64,000 bases of DNA from Arthrobacter sp. 135MFCol5.1 (GTDB taxonomy: Bacteria > Actinomycetota > Actinomycetes > Actinomycetales > Micrococcaceae): contig NZ_KB895454.1 in the NCBI RefSeq assembly GCF_000374865.1, positions 310,001-374,000 of the forward strand. The letters are read 5' to 3'. Under the pieces are notes generated by a model, which saw nothing but the letters and a program-made list of their open reading frames with translations, did no database searches and was not told the origin of the DNA. This document shows, one piece after another, positions 8,326 through 18,000 of this stretch. Positions within the stretch are counted from its first letter, which is position 1. Each line of letters opens with the position of its first letter. Position numbers and translations under genes: made by a program.

Positions 8326-10338
8326 ATGACGAACCCGCTGCTGACCCCGAGTCCCTTGCCGTATGGCCTGCCGCCCTTTGCACTCATCACCGCTGAGCAC
8401 TACGGGGAGGCCGTCAGGGCAGGGTTGGCGGAACACGTGCGCGAGATCAACGCCATCACAGACTCTGAAGAGGCCCCGACCTTCGAAAATACTGCACTTG
8501 CCATGGAGCGCTCGGGGCAACTGCTGAACCGGGCGGCAGCTGCCTTCTTCACGCTGGTTTCCGCCGACGCCTCGCCGCGGATCAGGGAACTGGAAACGGA
8601 ACTGTCGCCGCTCCTGTCAGCCCACCAGGACGAGATATATCTCAATCGGGCCTTGTTCGACAGGTTTTCCGCGATCGACACCGACCGCCTCGACGCCGAA
8701 TCCGGCCGGCTGGTGGAGGAATACCTCAAGGAGTTCCGCCAGTCCGGCATCCAGCTGGACGACGCCGGCCAGGAACGCCTGCGGGCCATCAATGCCGAGC
8801 TGGCCCGACTGGGCACCGAATTCGGGCAGCGGGTGAAGGAAGGGATGAAATCGGCCGCCCTGTTGCTCGATGATGCCAGCGACCTGGCGGGCCTGCCGGC
8901 GGACGATGTCGCCAGCGCCGCCGAGGCCGCCCGCACCGCTGGGCACGAGGGGAAGTTCCTGCTGACCCTGATCCAACCCAGCAACCAGCCGGCCCTGGCG
9001 GCGCTGCAGGACCGGGACGTCCGGCGCCGCCTGTTCGAAGCATCGGTGGCGCGGGGAAGCGATGGCAGCAGCCTGGACGTCCTGGACCTGGCCCGGTCCA
9101 CGGCCGGCCTGCGGGCCGAGAAAGCCCGGCTGTTGGGCTTCGCCAATTACGCCGAGCTCGTGGCGGACCGGCAGACGGCGCCTGACTTCCAGGCGGTCCA
9201 CACCATGCTCAACCGGATGGCCCCGGCTGCCGTCCGCAATGCCGACGCCGAGGCGGCAGCCCTGGCGGAAATTGCCGGCCACGCCCTGGAACCCTGGGAC
9301 TGGGCTTTCTATTCGGCCATGGTGCGGCGGGACAAGTACGACGTCGACGAACAAGCCCTCCGCGCGTACTTCGAACTGGACCGGGCCATCACGGACGGCG
9401 TCTTCTTCGCCGCCACAGCACTGTACGGGATCACGTTCCACGAGCGGACCGACCTCCAGGGCTACCACCCGGACGTACGGATCTGGGAGGTCCGCGATGA
9501 AGACGGCGCCGGCCTGGGCCTGTTCCTCGGTGACTACTTCGCCCGCGAAACCAAGCGCGGCGGGGCATGGATGAACTCGCTCGTTGAACAGTCCGCGCTG
9601 CTGGAGTCCAGGCCCGTGGTGATCAACACCCTCAATATTTCCAAACCGGCGGCCGGTGAACCCACGCTGTTGACCCTGGATGAGCTGCGCACCTTGTTCC
9701 ACGAATTCGGCCACGCACTCCACGGCCTGTTGTCAGCGGTCACCTATCCGCGCTTCGCCGGGACGTCCGTGCCGCGGGATTTTGTTGAGTACCCATCCCA
9801 GGTCAACGAAATGTGGATCATGTGGCCCGAGGTGCTGGCCAACTACGCCCGCCATCACGTCACCGGGGAGGCGTTGCCCCGGGCCGTCGTGGAGCGGCTG
9901 GACGAATCGCGGTTGTGGGGAGAAGGTTTCGCCACCACGGAGTACCTCGGCGCGGCACTTCTCGACCTCGCCTGGCACGTGCTGGAGCCGGGAGATATCC
10001 CTGATGACGCACTGGCCTTTGAGGCGAAGGCCCTTGCAGCGGCCGGAGTCGGGCACCGCCTGATTCCGCCGCGGTACCGGACCGGGTACTTCCAGCACAT
10101 CTTCGCGGGGGCGGGCTACGCGGCAGGTTATTACTCCTACATCTGGAGCGAGGTGCTCGACGCCGAGACCGTCGAGTGGTTTAAGGAGAACGGCGGCCTG
10201 TCCCGGGCCAACGGGGACTTCTTCCGCACCGAACTGCTCTCCCGCGGCAACAGCCGCGACCCGCTGGAGTCCTTCCGGGCCTTCCGCGGCCGGGACGCCC
10301 GGCTGGATCCGCTGCTCAAGCGCCGCGGCCTGGAGTAA
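8326..10338 (+). CDS. M3 family zinc metallopeptidase (peptidyl-dipeptidase Dcp/oligopeptidase A type)
   Basis: A 670-aa cytosolic zinc peptidase that degrades short peptides. The zinc motif TLFHEFGHALHGLLS lies near residue 460. The family features SLVEQSALLESRPVV before it and FVEYPSQVNEMW after it are present, as is the Tyr/Gly-rich AGAGYAAGYYSYIW segment that shapes the substrate pocket. The length is typical (about 680 aa). No signal peptide is visible. It is followed by an inverted repeat (10343-10406) and converges on pdxS. Confidence 0.93.
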   Translation: MTNPLLTPSPLPYGLPPFALITAEHYGEAVRAGLAEHVREINAITDSEEAPTFENTALAMERSGQLLNRAAAAFFTLVSADASPRIRELETELSPLLSAHQDEIYLNRALFDRFSAIDTDRLDAESGRLVEEYLKEFRQSGIQLDDAGQERLRAINAELARLGTEFGQRVKEGMKSAALLLDDASDLAGLPADDVASAAEAARTAGHEGKFLLTLIQPSNQPALAALQDRDVRRRLFEASVARGSDGSSLDVLDLARSTAGLRAEKARLLGFANYAELVADRQTAPDFQAVHTMLNRMAPAAVRNADAEAAALAEIAGHALEPWDWAFYSAMVRRDKYDVDEQALRAYFELDRAITDGVFFAATALYGITFHERTDLQGYHPDVRIWEVRDEDGAGLGLFLGDYFARETKRGGAWMNSLVEQSALLESRPVVINTLNISKPAAGEPTLLTLDELRTLFHEFGHALHGLLSAVTYPRFAGTSVPRDFVEYPSQVNEMWIMWPEVLANYARHHVTGEALPRAVVERLDESRLWGEGFATTEYLGAALLDLAWHVLEPGDIPDDALAFEAKALAAAGVGHRLIPPRYRTGYFQHIFAGAGYAAGYYSYIWSEVLDAETVEWFKENGGLSRANGDFFRTELLSRGNSRDPLESFRAFRGRDARLDPLLKRRGLE

Positions 10339-10342
10339 CGCC

Positions 10343-10406
10343 GCATCGATTGCCCAGTAAGCGTCGTTTAGAGCCCCCAAAACGACAAGTACGGAGCAAT
10401 CGATGC
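10343..10406. repeat. Nested inverted repeat after the M3 peptidase
   Basis: The outer arms GCATCGATTGC (10343-10353) and GCAATCGATGC (10396-10406) are perfect reverse complements. Inside them GTCGTTT (10363-10369) and AAACGAC (10380-10386) form a second perfect stem with a 10-nt loop containing five C. The flanking 9-nt spacers are equal in length. It begins 5 bp after the peptidase stop codon. It could be a transcript-stabilising 3' structure or a protein-binding site. Confidence 0.6.
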
Positions 10407-10412
10407 AAAAGA

Positions 10413-10456
10413 ACGACGCCGGTCCCCCACCAAGAGAGGTGAGGAACCGGCGTCGT
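10413..10456 (-). terminator. Strong hairpin with T-tract on the pdxS strand
   Basis: Arms 10413-10431 and 10438-10456 pair at 17 of 19 positions around a 6-nt loop, including a perfect 11-bp base. On the minus strand it is followed by TTCTTTTGC, so it looks like the factor-independent terminator of the pdxS transcript, 145 bp after the stop codon. It may also stop readthrough from the peptidase side. Confidence 0.7.
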
Positions 10457-10476
10457 ACTATAAAGAAAAGCACGAC

Positions 10477-10585
10477 GGTGGGTGCTGATCCGGCAGCGTG
10501 CGTAAAAGGGGCCCCGCCCCCAGCCACCACCAAAAATGGCGGCAGCGGAAGGCGGGGAATAGCACGCCGAGGATCAGCGCCCACC
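10477..10585 (-). other. Large structured 3' untranslated element of pdxS
   Basis: Fifteen-base arms (10477-10491 and 10571-10585) pair with one mismatch. Nested inside are CGGC...GTGC with GCACGCCG (10562-10569), and CCCCGCC (10512-10518) with GGCGGGG (10551-10557). The result is a 109-nt multi-stem structure between the pdxS stop and its terminator. No function is recognised; possibilities include mRNA stability, a regulatory RNA released from the 3' end, or structure-mediated termination. Confidence 0.5.
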
Positions 10586-10600
10586 GGGCGCGGAAGCGAC

Positions 10601-11527
10601 TTACCAGCCGCGTTCGGCGAGGCGGTGCGGCTGGGGGATTTCGTCGACGTTGATGCCCACCATGGCTTCGCCCAGGCCGCGGGAGGCCTTGGCGATGACG
10701 TCGGGGTCATCGAAGAAGGTGGTGGCCTTGACGACGGCGGCGGCGCGCTGGGCCGGGTTGCCGGACTTGAAGATGCCGGAGCCGACGAACACGCCGTCGG
10801 CGCCAAGCTGCATCATCATGGCGGCGTCGGCCGGGGTGGCGATGCCGCCGGCGGTGAACAGCACGACGGGCAGCTTGCCGGCAGCGGCAACTTCCTTGAC
10901 CAGTTCGTACGGTGCCTGCAGTTCCTTGGCCGCGACGTAGAGCTCGTCTTCGGGGAGGGCTGCGAGCTTGGCGATCTCGGAGCGGATCTTGCGCATGTGG
11001 CCGGTGGCGTTGGAGACGTCGCCGGTGCCGGCCTCGCCCTTGGAGCGGATCATGGCCGCGCCCTCGTTGATGCGGCGCAGGGCCTCACCGAGGTTGGTGG
11101 CACCGCAGACGAAGGGAACCTTGAAGTTCCACTTGTCGATGTGGTTGACGTAGTCGGCCGGGGTCAGGACCTCGGACTCGTCGATGTAGTCCACACCGAG
11201 GGACTGCAGGACCTGGGCTTCGACGAAGTGGCCGATGCGGGCCTTGGCCATGACCGGGATGGACACGGCGTCAATGATCTGGTCGATCATGTCGGGATCG
11301 GACATGCGGGACACGCCGCCCTGGGCGCGGATATCGGCCGGAACACGCTCCAGCGCCATGACTGCCACGGCACCGGCGTCTTCGGCGATGCGGGCCTGCT
11401 CGACGTTGACGACGTCCATGATGACGCCGCCCTTGAGCATCTCGGCCATGCCACGCTTCACGCGGCTGCTGCCCGTGACGCTGTTCGCGGACGAACCGGC
11501 CTCGTTGCTTACATCAGGTGTAGACAC
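10601..11527 (-). CDS. pdxS: Pyridoxal 5'-phosphate synthase lyase PdxS
   Basis: A 308-aa TIM-barrel enzyme that condenses ribose 5-phosphate, glyceraldehyde 3-phosphate and PdxT-derived ammonia into pyridoxal 5'-phosphate. Strongly conserved blocks include [27 protein letters not shown] with the Schiff-base Lys (K95), and [19 protein letters not shown]. The GTG at 11525-11527 is chosen because AGGGG precedes it by six bases and the upstream in-frame sequence is not PdxS-like. A TAGTATATAA stretch about 90 bp upstream on this strand could be its -10 region. Confidence 0.97.
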   Translation of the reverse strand: MSTPDVSNEAGSSANSVTGSSRVKRGMAEMLKGGVIMDVVNVEQARIAEDAGAVAVMALERVPADIRAQGGVSRMSDPDMIDQIIDAVSIPVMAKARIGHFVEAQVLQSLGVDYIDESEVLTPADYVNHIDKWNFKVPFVCGATNLGEALRRINEGAAMIRSKGEAGTGDVSNATGHMRKIRSEIAKLAALPEDELYVAAKELQAPYELVKEVAAAGKLPVVLFTAGGIATPADAAMMMQLGADGVFVGSGIFKSGNPAQRAAAVVKATTFFDDPDVIAKASRGLGEAMVGINVDEIPQPHRLAERGW

Positions 11528-11664
11528 AAAAACCCCTATGGGTAGACAGATGATCTTCGCCGGGCATGCGGCGGCAGCTGCCGGAGGTGCACGCACGGAT
11601 TGCCGGGTCGCTTGACCGGGCACTTATATACTAGTCCCCCGCCGCACGGCAGGCTTAATCATGT

Positions 11665-12288
11665 CTAATCCGCGGGTGTGGGCTCCGCCAAGGCCTGCCG
11701 GCGCACGGAGGTGATGCGCTGGACCACCGTCACAAGGCTTGCCGCCGCGAGGAGGACCAGTGTTGCCAGGAGCACCACCGCGGGGAGGCCCAGCCCCGTG
11801 AGGCCGGTCACCACCAAGACGGACACCAGGCGTTCGGCCCGCTCCGCGATCCCCACATTGGCGGTGAACCCCAACGACTCGGCCTTGGCCCGGGCGTACG
11901 AGACAACCATGCCCAGGACAAGGCAGACCAAAGCTGCCGTGGCGATGATGACATTGTTGCCGCCGGTGTAGAACCAGACGGCTACCCCGGCAAAGAGCGC
12001 GCCATCGGCGACGCGGTCCAGGGTGGAGTCAAGGAAGTTGCCCCAGCGGCTCTTCACGTCCTGCATCCGGGCCATGATGCCGTCCAGGACGTCGGAAAAG
12101 ATGAAGGCCGTGATAAAAAGCGTTCCCCAAAAGAGCTGGCCCAACGGGTAGAACACCAAAGCCCCCACCGCCACGCCGAGGGTTCCTGCGATGGTCACCG
12201 CGTCCGGGGACACGCCCATCCGAAGCAGCCAACGGGCCAGCGGGGTGAACAGTGCGGTGAAGAATCCGCGGGCGTGCCTATTCAGCAT
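11665..12288 (-). CDS. pgsA: CDP-alcohol phosphatidyltransferase (phosphatidylinositol phosphate synthase type)
   Basis: A 207-aa membrane enzyme with the CDP-alcohol signature D-G-x2-A-R-x8-G-x3-D-x3-D, read in LDGIMARMQDVKSRWG followed by NFLDSTLDR. About six hydrophobic helices are visible. In actinobacteria the gene at this locus makes phosphatidylinositol phosphate from CDP-diacylglycerol and inositol phosphate. The ATG overlaps the end of the HIT gene by 11 bp. The acyltransferase and mannosyltransferase genes that follow pgsA in mycobacteria are absent here: pdxS comes next. Confidence 0.88.
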   Translation of the reverse strand: MLNRHARGFFTALFTPLARWLLRMGVSPDAVTIAGTLGVAVGALVFYPLGQLFWGTLFITAFIFSDVLDGIMARMQDVKSRWGNFLDSTLDRVADGALFAGVAVWFYTGGNNVIIATAALVCLVLGMVVSYARAKAESLGFTANVGIAERAERLVSVLVVTGLTGLGLPAVVLLATLVLLAAASLVTVVQRITSVRRQALAEPTPAD

Positions 12289-12865
12289 CCGACTCCCCGG
12301 GCCAGGCCTGGGCCACTTGTTGCCGGACCTCGTCCAGGGTCTGGGTGATGGCCTTGGTCTGGGCAATGATCGGGAAGAAATTGCCGTCCCCGCCCCAGCG
12401 CGGAACGATGTGCTGGTGCAGGTGTGCGGAAATGCCTGCTCCGCCGACAACGCCCTGGTTCATGCCAAGGTTGAAGCCCCCTGGATTGGATACCTTGCGC
12501 AGGACCCGCATGGCCGTCTGGGTGAGCTCGGCGAATTCGGCTGTTTCCTCACGGGTCAGGTCCGTGTAGTCCGGGATATGCCGGTAGGGGCACACCAGAA
12601 GGTGGCCGGGGTTGTAGGGAAACAGGTTCAGCACCACGTAACAGGTGCTGCCCCGGTAGACGATCAGCGCTTCTTCGTCTGTGCGGGCGGGCCCTGTGCA
12701 GAAGGGGCAATCGTCTTCGTTCTTGAATTGGTGCTGGCCGCCCTTGATGTAGGCCATGCGGTGCGGAGTCCACAGGCGCTGGAAGGCGTCCGGGACACCG
12801 GCGAGGTCGAAATCGTCGGTAACGCCGGCATCACCTGGATACCCTGCGCCTGTGTTCTCCTGCAC
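12278..12865 (-). CDS. HIT-domain nucleotide hydrolase/transferase
   Basis: A 195-aa histidine-triad protein. The catalytic triad motif HLHQHIVPRW is at 148-157. DDCPFC near residue 52 is a metal-binding Cys pair common in the actinobacterial subgroup, and NPGHLLVCPYRH is conserved. Mycobacterial homologues at this locus are annotated as diadenosine tetraphosphate phosphorylases; the substrate here is not shown. The start is GTG. It lies 18 bp from the thrS stop and overlaps pgsA, so thrS-HIT-pgsA is one transcription unit. Confidence 0.92.
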   Translation of the reverse strand: MQENTGAGYPGDAGVTDDFDLAGVPDAFQRLWTPHRMAYIKGGQHQFKNEDDCPFCTGPARTDEEALIVYRGSTCYVVLNLFPYNPGHLLVCPYRHIPDYTDLTREETAEFAELTQTAMRVLRKVSNPGGFNLGMNQGVVGGAGISAHLHQHIVPRWGGDGNFFPIIAQTKAITQTLDEVRQQVAQAWPGESDAE

Positions 12866-12883
12866 TCTGCTGCTTCCGTTCGG

Positions 12884-14893
12884 CTAGCTGGTCCGGTTGC
12901 GGACGGCTTCGGTGATCCGCTTGACCGCTTCGGCCACGGGCACGCCGTTGTCCTGGCTGCCGTCGCGGAAGCGGAAGGACACGGCTCCTGCCTCCGCGTC
13001 GTCGCCGCCGGCGATGAGCACGAATGGAATCTTGTCCTTGCTGGCAGTGCGGATCTTCTTGGGGAACCGGTCCGAGGAGGTGTCCACCTCGGCGCGGATT
13101 CCCGCCGCTTTAAGCTCGTCGACGACGTCGAACATGTACTCGTTGAAGGCCTCCGCCACGGGGATGCCCACCACTTGGACCGGGGCCAGCCAGGCGGGGA
13201 ACGCGCCGGCGTAGTGCTCGGTCAGGACGCCCATGAAGCGCTCCACGGATCCAAACAGCGCACGGTGGATCATCACGGGGCGCTGGCGGGTTCCGTCCGC
13301 GGCCTGGAACTCGAGTTCGAACCGTTCGGGCAGGTTGAAGTCCAACTGGATGGTGGACATCTGCCAGGTCCGGCCGAGCGCGTCCTTGGCCTGCACGGAG
13401 ATCTTGGGTCCGTAGAACGCGGCTCCGCCCGGGTCCGGTACCAGTTCCAGCCCGGACTCCTGTGCCACCTCGGCGAGGGTCCTGGTGGCTTCCTCCCAGG
13501 TGGCGTCGTCGCCCACGTACTTCTCCGGGTCCTTGGTGGACAGTTCCAGGTAGAAGTCGTTCAGTCCGTAGTCCTTGAGCAGGTCCAGGACGAAGGTCAG
13601 GGTCTTGGTGAGCTCGTCCTTCATCTGCTCGCGGGTGCAATAGATGTGGGCGTCGTCCTGTGTCATGCCGCGGACGCGGGTCAGGCCATGCACCACGCCG
13701 GACTTCTCGTACCGGTACACCGAACCGAATTCGAACAGTCGAAGGGGCAGTTCGCGGTAGGACCGGCCGCGGGCGCGGAAGATGAGGTTGTGCATGGGGC
13801 AGTTCATCGGCTTCAGGTAGTAATCCTGGCCGGGCTTGCGCACGGTGCCGTCCTCATTGAGTTCGGCGTCCACGTGCATGGCGGGGAACATGCCGTCCTT
13901 GTACCAGTCCAGGTGCCCGGAGACTTCGTACAGGTGGCCCTTGGTGATGTGCGGGGTGTAGACGAACTCGTAGCCGGCCTCGACGTGGCGCTGGCGGGAG
14001 TAATCCTCCATCTCCTTGCGGATAATGCCGCCCTTGGGGTGGAACACCGGCAGGCCGGAGCCAAGCTCGTCCGGGAAGGAGAAGAGGTCAAGTTCGGAGC
14101 CGAGCTTGCGGTGGTCGCGGCGTTCGGCCTCGGCAATGCGCTCCTGGTAGGCCTTCAGCGCGTCCTTGGTGGGCCAGGCGGTTCCATAGATGCGCTGCAG
14201 CTGCTGGTTCTTCTGGTTGCCCAGCCAGTAGGCAGACGAGGACCGGGTCAGCGCGAAGGCGTTGGAGATGAGCTTGGTGTTGGGCAGGTGCGGGCCACGG
14301 CAGAGGTCGCACCAGACAGTGGTGCCTTCCTTGCGCTCCACGTTGTCGTAAATGGTGATGTCACCGGCGCCGACCTCGACGTTAACGCCCTCCCCGGCCT
14401 CGGCAGCGCCGTCCTTCTTGCCCAGCAGTTCAAGCTTGTAGGGCTCGTCCTTCATGGCCTCGCGGGCCTCGTCCTCGCTGACCACGCGGCGGACAAATTT
14501 CTGGTTCTGGTTGACGATTTTGAGCATCATCTTTTCGAGGGTCTTCAGGTCCTCAGGGGTGAAAGGCTCGGCCACGTCGAAATCGAAGTAGAAACCGTCG
14601 GTGATGTAGGGGCCGATGCCAAGCTTGGCGTCGGGACGCAGCTGCTGCACTGCCTGCGCCATCACGTGGGCAGTGGAGTGGCGCAGGACGTTCAGGCCGT
14701 CGGGGGAATCGATGGTGACGCCCTCCACTTCGGCGCCCTCGGGAAGTTCCTGGTCCAGGTCCTTCAATTCGCCGTTGACGCGGGCTACAACAACGTCACG
14801 GCGCTCAAAGAAGAGTTCCGCACCGGTTGTCCCGGTAGTCACCTTGGTCTCTTCGCCATCGACGAGAAGGGTGATCTGCTGGGCATCTGACAC
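12884..14893 (-). CDS. thrS: Threonine-tRNA ligase
   Basis: A 669-aa class II aminoacyl-tRNA synthetase. Domain order is an N-terminal TGS domain (1-60), an editing domain with HSTAHVMAQ (near 72-80), a catalytic core with zinc ligand MNCPMH, motif 2 in [10 protein letters not shown] and [14 protein letters not shown], motif 3 in [16 protein letters not shown], and a C-terminal anticodon-binding domain. The GTG start has AGGAGA seven bases upstream. Only 126 bp separate it from dnaE2, too short for a full T-box leader, and none of its features is seen. Confidence 0.98.
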   Translation of the reverse strand: MSDAQQITLLVDGEETKVTTGTTGAELFFERRDVVVARVNGELKDLDQELPEGAEVEGVTIDSPDGLNVLRHSTAHVMAQAVQQLRPDAKLGIGPYITDGFYFDFDVAEPFTPEDLKTLEKMMLKIVNQNQKFVRRVVSEDEAREAMKDEPYKLELLGKKDGAAEAGEGVNVEVGAGDITIYDNVERKEGTTVWCDLCRGPHLPNTKLISNAFALTRSSSAYWLGNQKNQQLQRIYGTAWPTKDALKAYQERIAEAERRDHRKLGSELDLFSFPDELGSGLPVFHPKGGIIRKEMEDYSRQRHVEAGYEFVYTPHITKGHLYEVSGHLDWYKDGMFPAMHVDAELNEDGTVRKPGQDYYLKPMNCPMHNLIFRARGRSYRELPLRLFEFGSVYRYEKSGVVHGLTRVRGMTQDDAHIYCTREQMKDELTKTLTFVLDLLKDYGLNDFYLELSTKDPEKYVGDDATWEEATRTLAEVAQESGLELVPDPGGAAFYGPKISVQAKDALGRTWQMSTIQLDFNLPERFELEFQAADGTRQRPVMIHRALFGSVERFMGVLTEHYAGAFPAWLAPVQVVGIPVAEAFNEYMFDVVDELKAAGIRAEVDTSSDRFPKKIRTASKDKIPFVLIAGGDDAEAGAVSFRFRDGSQDNGVPVAEAVKRITEAVRNRTS

Positions 14894-15019
14894 GGGTGTC
14901 TCCTATTCAAAGTTCAGGCTTCATAGCTTGTGGCATACGGGGACCACAGCCAGCCATCGTCAATGCTATCGGTTCCGACTGGGGCCGACCAACGCGGCAG
15001 GTGGTGCCCGGGGCTTGGT

Positions 15020-18000
15020 TCAGCCGCTGAAACCGGTGATGGCCAGTGCCCTGCTGATGCCGTCAAGGGGATGTGGACCGTCAGAGTCCGCATGCGGTGT
15101 TGATTCCGGGAACGGCAAAGTCGCGGTCCTGGCCAGGTCCCAGGCCATGCTCGCGCTCAGGCTGATGCCCCGGGGTCCGGTCCTTCTGGTGGTGCCCCGG
15201 ATCAACAGCAAACGGGTGCCAAAAAGGAGGGGCCCTGCACTCTCCTGGGCTTCATGGAAGAAGACTGAGTCCACGCAGCCTGTGCCGTCGTCGATGCTGA
15301 TGAACACAACCCGCCTTCCGCCGCGCATGGGAGGGGTCTGGGTGGCCACCCGCACACCGGCCACCAGGACCTCGGTGCCGTTGCGCAGGCTGAGGAGTGA
15401 GTCAGCAGTGGTGACGCCAAGCTTGTCCAGTAACGGCCGGTGGCTGTCCATCAGGTGGCTGCTGACATCGACGGCCATGAGATCGAGTTCGGCCCTGACA
15501 TTCTCCACCAGGGTGGGTGCCGGGAGTCCGGGTTTGATATTTCGCAGTTCAACATCCCCCAAGGGCAGGGAAAGTTGCCCTTCAAGGACTTCAACTCCCT
15601 TCCGTGCCCCTTTGCCTGCTTGGAGTTGTTGGAGGTGTTGCACAAGATCGGCCCGGTTTGCGTGGCCTCCCGCTTCACGGTGCAGTGAATCGAAGGCGCC
15701 CAGCTGCGCCAGGCGCCTGATGCTGGGCTTGCTGAGCCGCGAGCGCGCCCTGAGGTCCGCCAAAGAGTCGTAGGGCTGTCCGGCGACAATCCGCTTCAAT
15801 TCCGTCGCTGAGAGCCCGTAAATACCGTTCAGGCTCAATCGGATACCCAATTTTCCCTGGTCCTTGCCTTCCTCCACCCGTTCCACCCGGTACTCCGCCT
15901 GGCTGCGGTTGATGTCCAGGGGCAGGATGGGGATGCCAAGACGCCGGGCTTCGGCTACCAGCAGCCGCTTGGGATACATTCCCGGGTCATGCTCCCAGAG
16001 CCCGGCGAGGAACGCTTCCGGATGGTGGGCCTTGAGCCAGGCAGACTGGTAGGTGGGCACGGCAAAAGCGGCACCGTGGGCCTTGCAGAAACCAAAGCTG
16101 CCAAAGGCCTTGAGGGTTCCCCAGACCTTGTCCACCACGTCAGGAGCGTAATTGCGGGCACGGGCTTCGCGGCGGAAGAATTCCTCCACCGCAGTCTCCA
16201 GCGCTTCGTTGCCCAAGGCGCGCCTGAATTCGTCCGCGCGGGCCAGCCCACAACCGGTCATGACATTGAACGTCTTGAGGATCTGCTCATGGAAGACCGT
16301 CACTCCATGGGTTTCCTGGAGAACGGGCTTGAGGTCCGGGTGCGGATACACCTCCGGGGCGAACCCATGGCGGTGTTCCAGGAAGGGACGGACCATGTCC
16401 GATTTCATGGGTCCCGGCCGGAACAGGGAGATGTCGATAATGAGGTCGTTGAACTCCCGGGGTGCCAGCTTTCCAATCAGTTCCCGCTGGCCCGGGGATT
16501 CGATCTGGAAACACCCGAGGGTGTGGGTGCTGCGGATCAGCTCATAGGTCGGTTCGTCATCGAGGGGGACGGCGTTGAGGTCGATCCGGCCGTCAGCGGC
16601 GATGTAGTCAGGTCCCCTGCCATCCGGACCTGCCGGGTGGCGGCCAGCAGCCACCACCTCGGCCTTGGAAGGGTGCAGGCGGATCACTTCCCGGACCGCG
16701 AAGGCCATGGCGCTCTGCATCCTGACGCCGAGGACATCGAGTTTGAGCATTCCCATGGGGTCCATGTCGTGTTTATCGAACTGGCTCATGGGCAGGCCCA
16801 GGCCGCTGGGCTGGACAGGGGTGCGGTCCAGGAGCGTGGCGTCTCCCAGGATGACACCGCAGGGGTGCATCGAGATATGCCGGGGCAGCCGGTCCAGCCG
16901 CTCCGTCAGGTCGACCAGAAGGTCCAGCTGCTGGTTTCCGTCGGCGTCTTTGTGCTCCACCCGGCCGGCGAACTCCTTGAGTTCGGGTTTTTCCTGCAGC
17001 GCTTCGCGGAATTTCCTGGCCGAGAACCGCCACAACTGCTTGGCAATCTCCCCCACCTCGTCATCGTCCATCCCCAACGCCATCCCGGCGTCGCGCACTG
17101 CCCCGCGGGCCCGGTAGCCGTTTTGCATGCTCATCAGGGTGACGCGCTCTGAGCCGAAGCGTTCGAAGATTTGGCGGTAGACGTTGTGGCGTTCAGCGCT
17201 TTCAACGTCGATGTCGATGTCCGGCAGGGTGGCACGGTCGTTGGAGAGGAACCGTTCAAAGATGAGATCGTGCTGCAGCGGATTTACGTGGCTTACCTCG
17301 ATCAAATAATTGACCAGGCTGGACGCCCCGGACCCACGGGCTGCCGCCCTGACTCCCATGTCCTGGATCATCCGGGATACCTCTGCCACAGTCAGGAAGT
17401 AGGACGAGAAGCCCAGGTTCCGGATGATCCCCAGCTCATGCTCAAGCCGTGCCATCATCGTTTTTTCGTCGTGTCCGCCGATCCCCGGGAACCGCCTGCC
17501 AATTCCGGCATGGCACCGCTGGATGAGTTCCATATGCGGATCCCGGGTAATGCCAATGACTGATGCCTCCGGCACCACGGGCTGCTTCCATCCCATGTCC
17601 GAGGTGGGGTCCATCCGGCAGAGGTCGGCGAGCGCCTCGGTTTGGGCCATCAGTTGCTTGAGGTCAGCGGCCCCATACCCTGCTGCGGTAATGATTTCCT
17701 TTCCCAGGCCGAGCATCTGTTCCGCGGTTTTCAGCCACCCCTGGCCTGTGGGCTGGAGCAGCGGTTCCCCTGCCAGCTCCGGCAGGGACTTCAGCGTCCG
17801 GGCAGAGTCAAGGACATCCGCGGTTGGCGCCCCGTCCGCAGCGCAATACCGCACCGCGTTGCTGAGGATGGCGGGGACGTGGTGTTCTTCGGCGAGCCGG
17901 AGCATGCGGACTGCATGGGCAGTGCTGAGGGGGAAGCCGGGCGCGCTGAGCTGGGAGACGATTTCTGCAACGACGGTTCCCGCGGGCATGGCATCCAGCC

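Noticed and set aside
10343..10585. Inverted repeats as ends of an insertion sequence
   Set aside because: No transposase-like frame lies between or near them and the spacing is far too short; hairpin/terminator explanations fit better.
12191..14890. Very long plus-strand open frame (about 900 codons) antisense to thrS and the HIT gene
   Set aside because: It is a by-product of GC-rich codon usage on the other strand. The encoded sequence is low-complexity Val/Gly/Leu/His-rich with no domain, and thrS on the minus strand has full family motifs.
14894..15019. T-box riboswitch upstream of thrS
   Set aside because: The gap to dnaE2 is only 126 bp, and no conserved T-box bulge or antiterminator pattern is seen.
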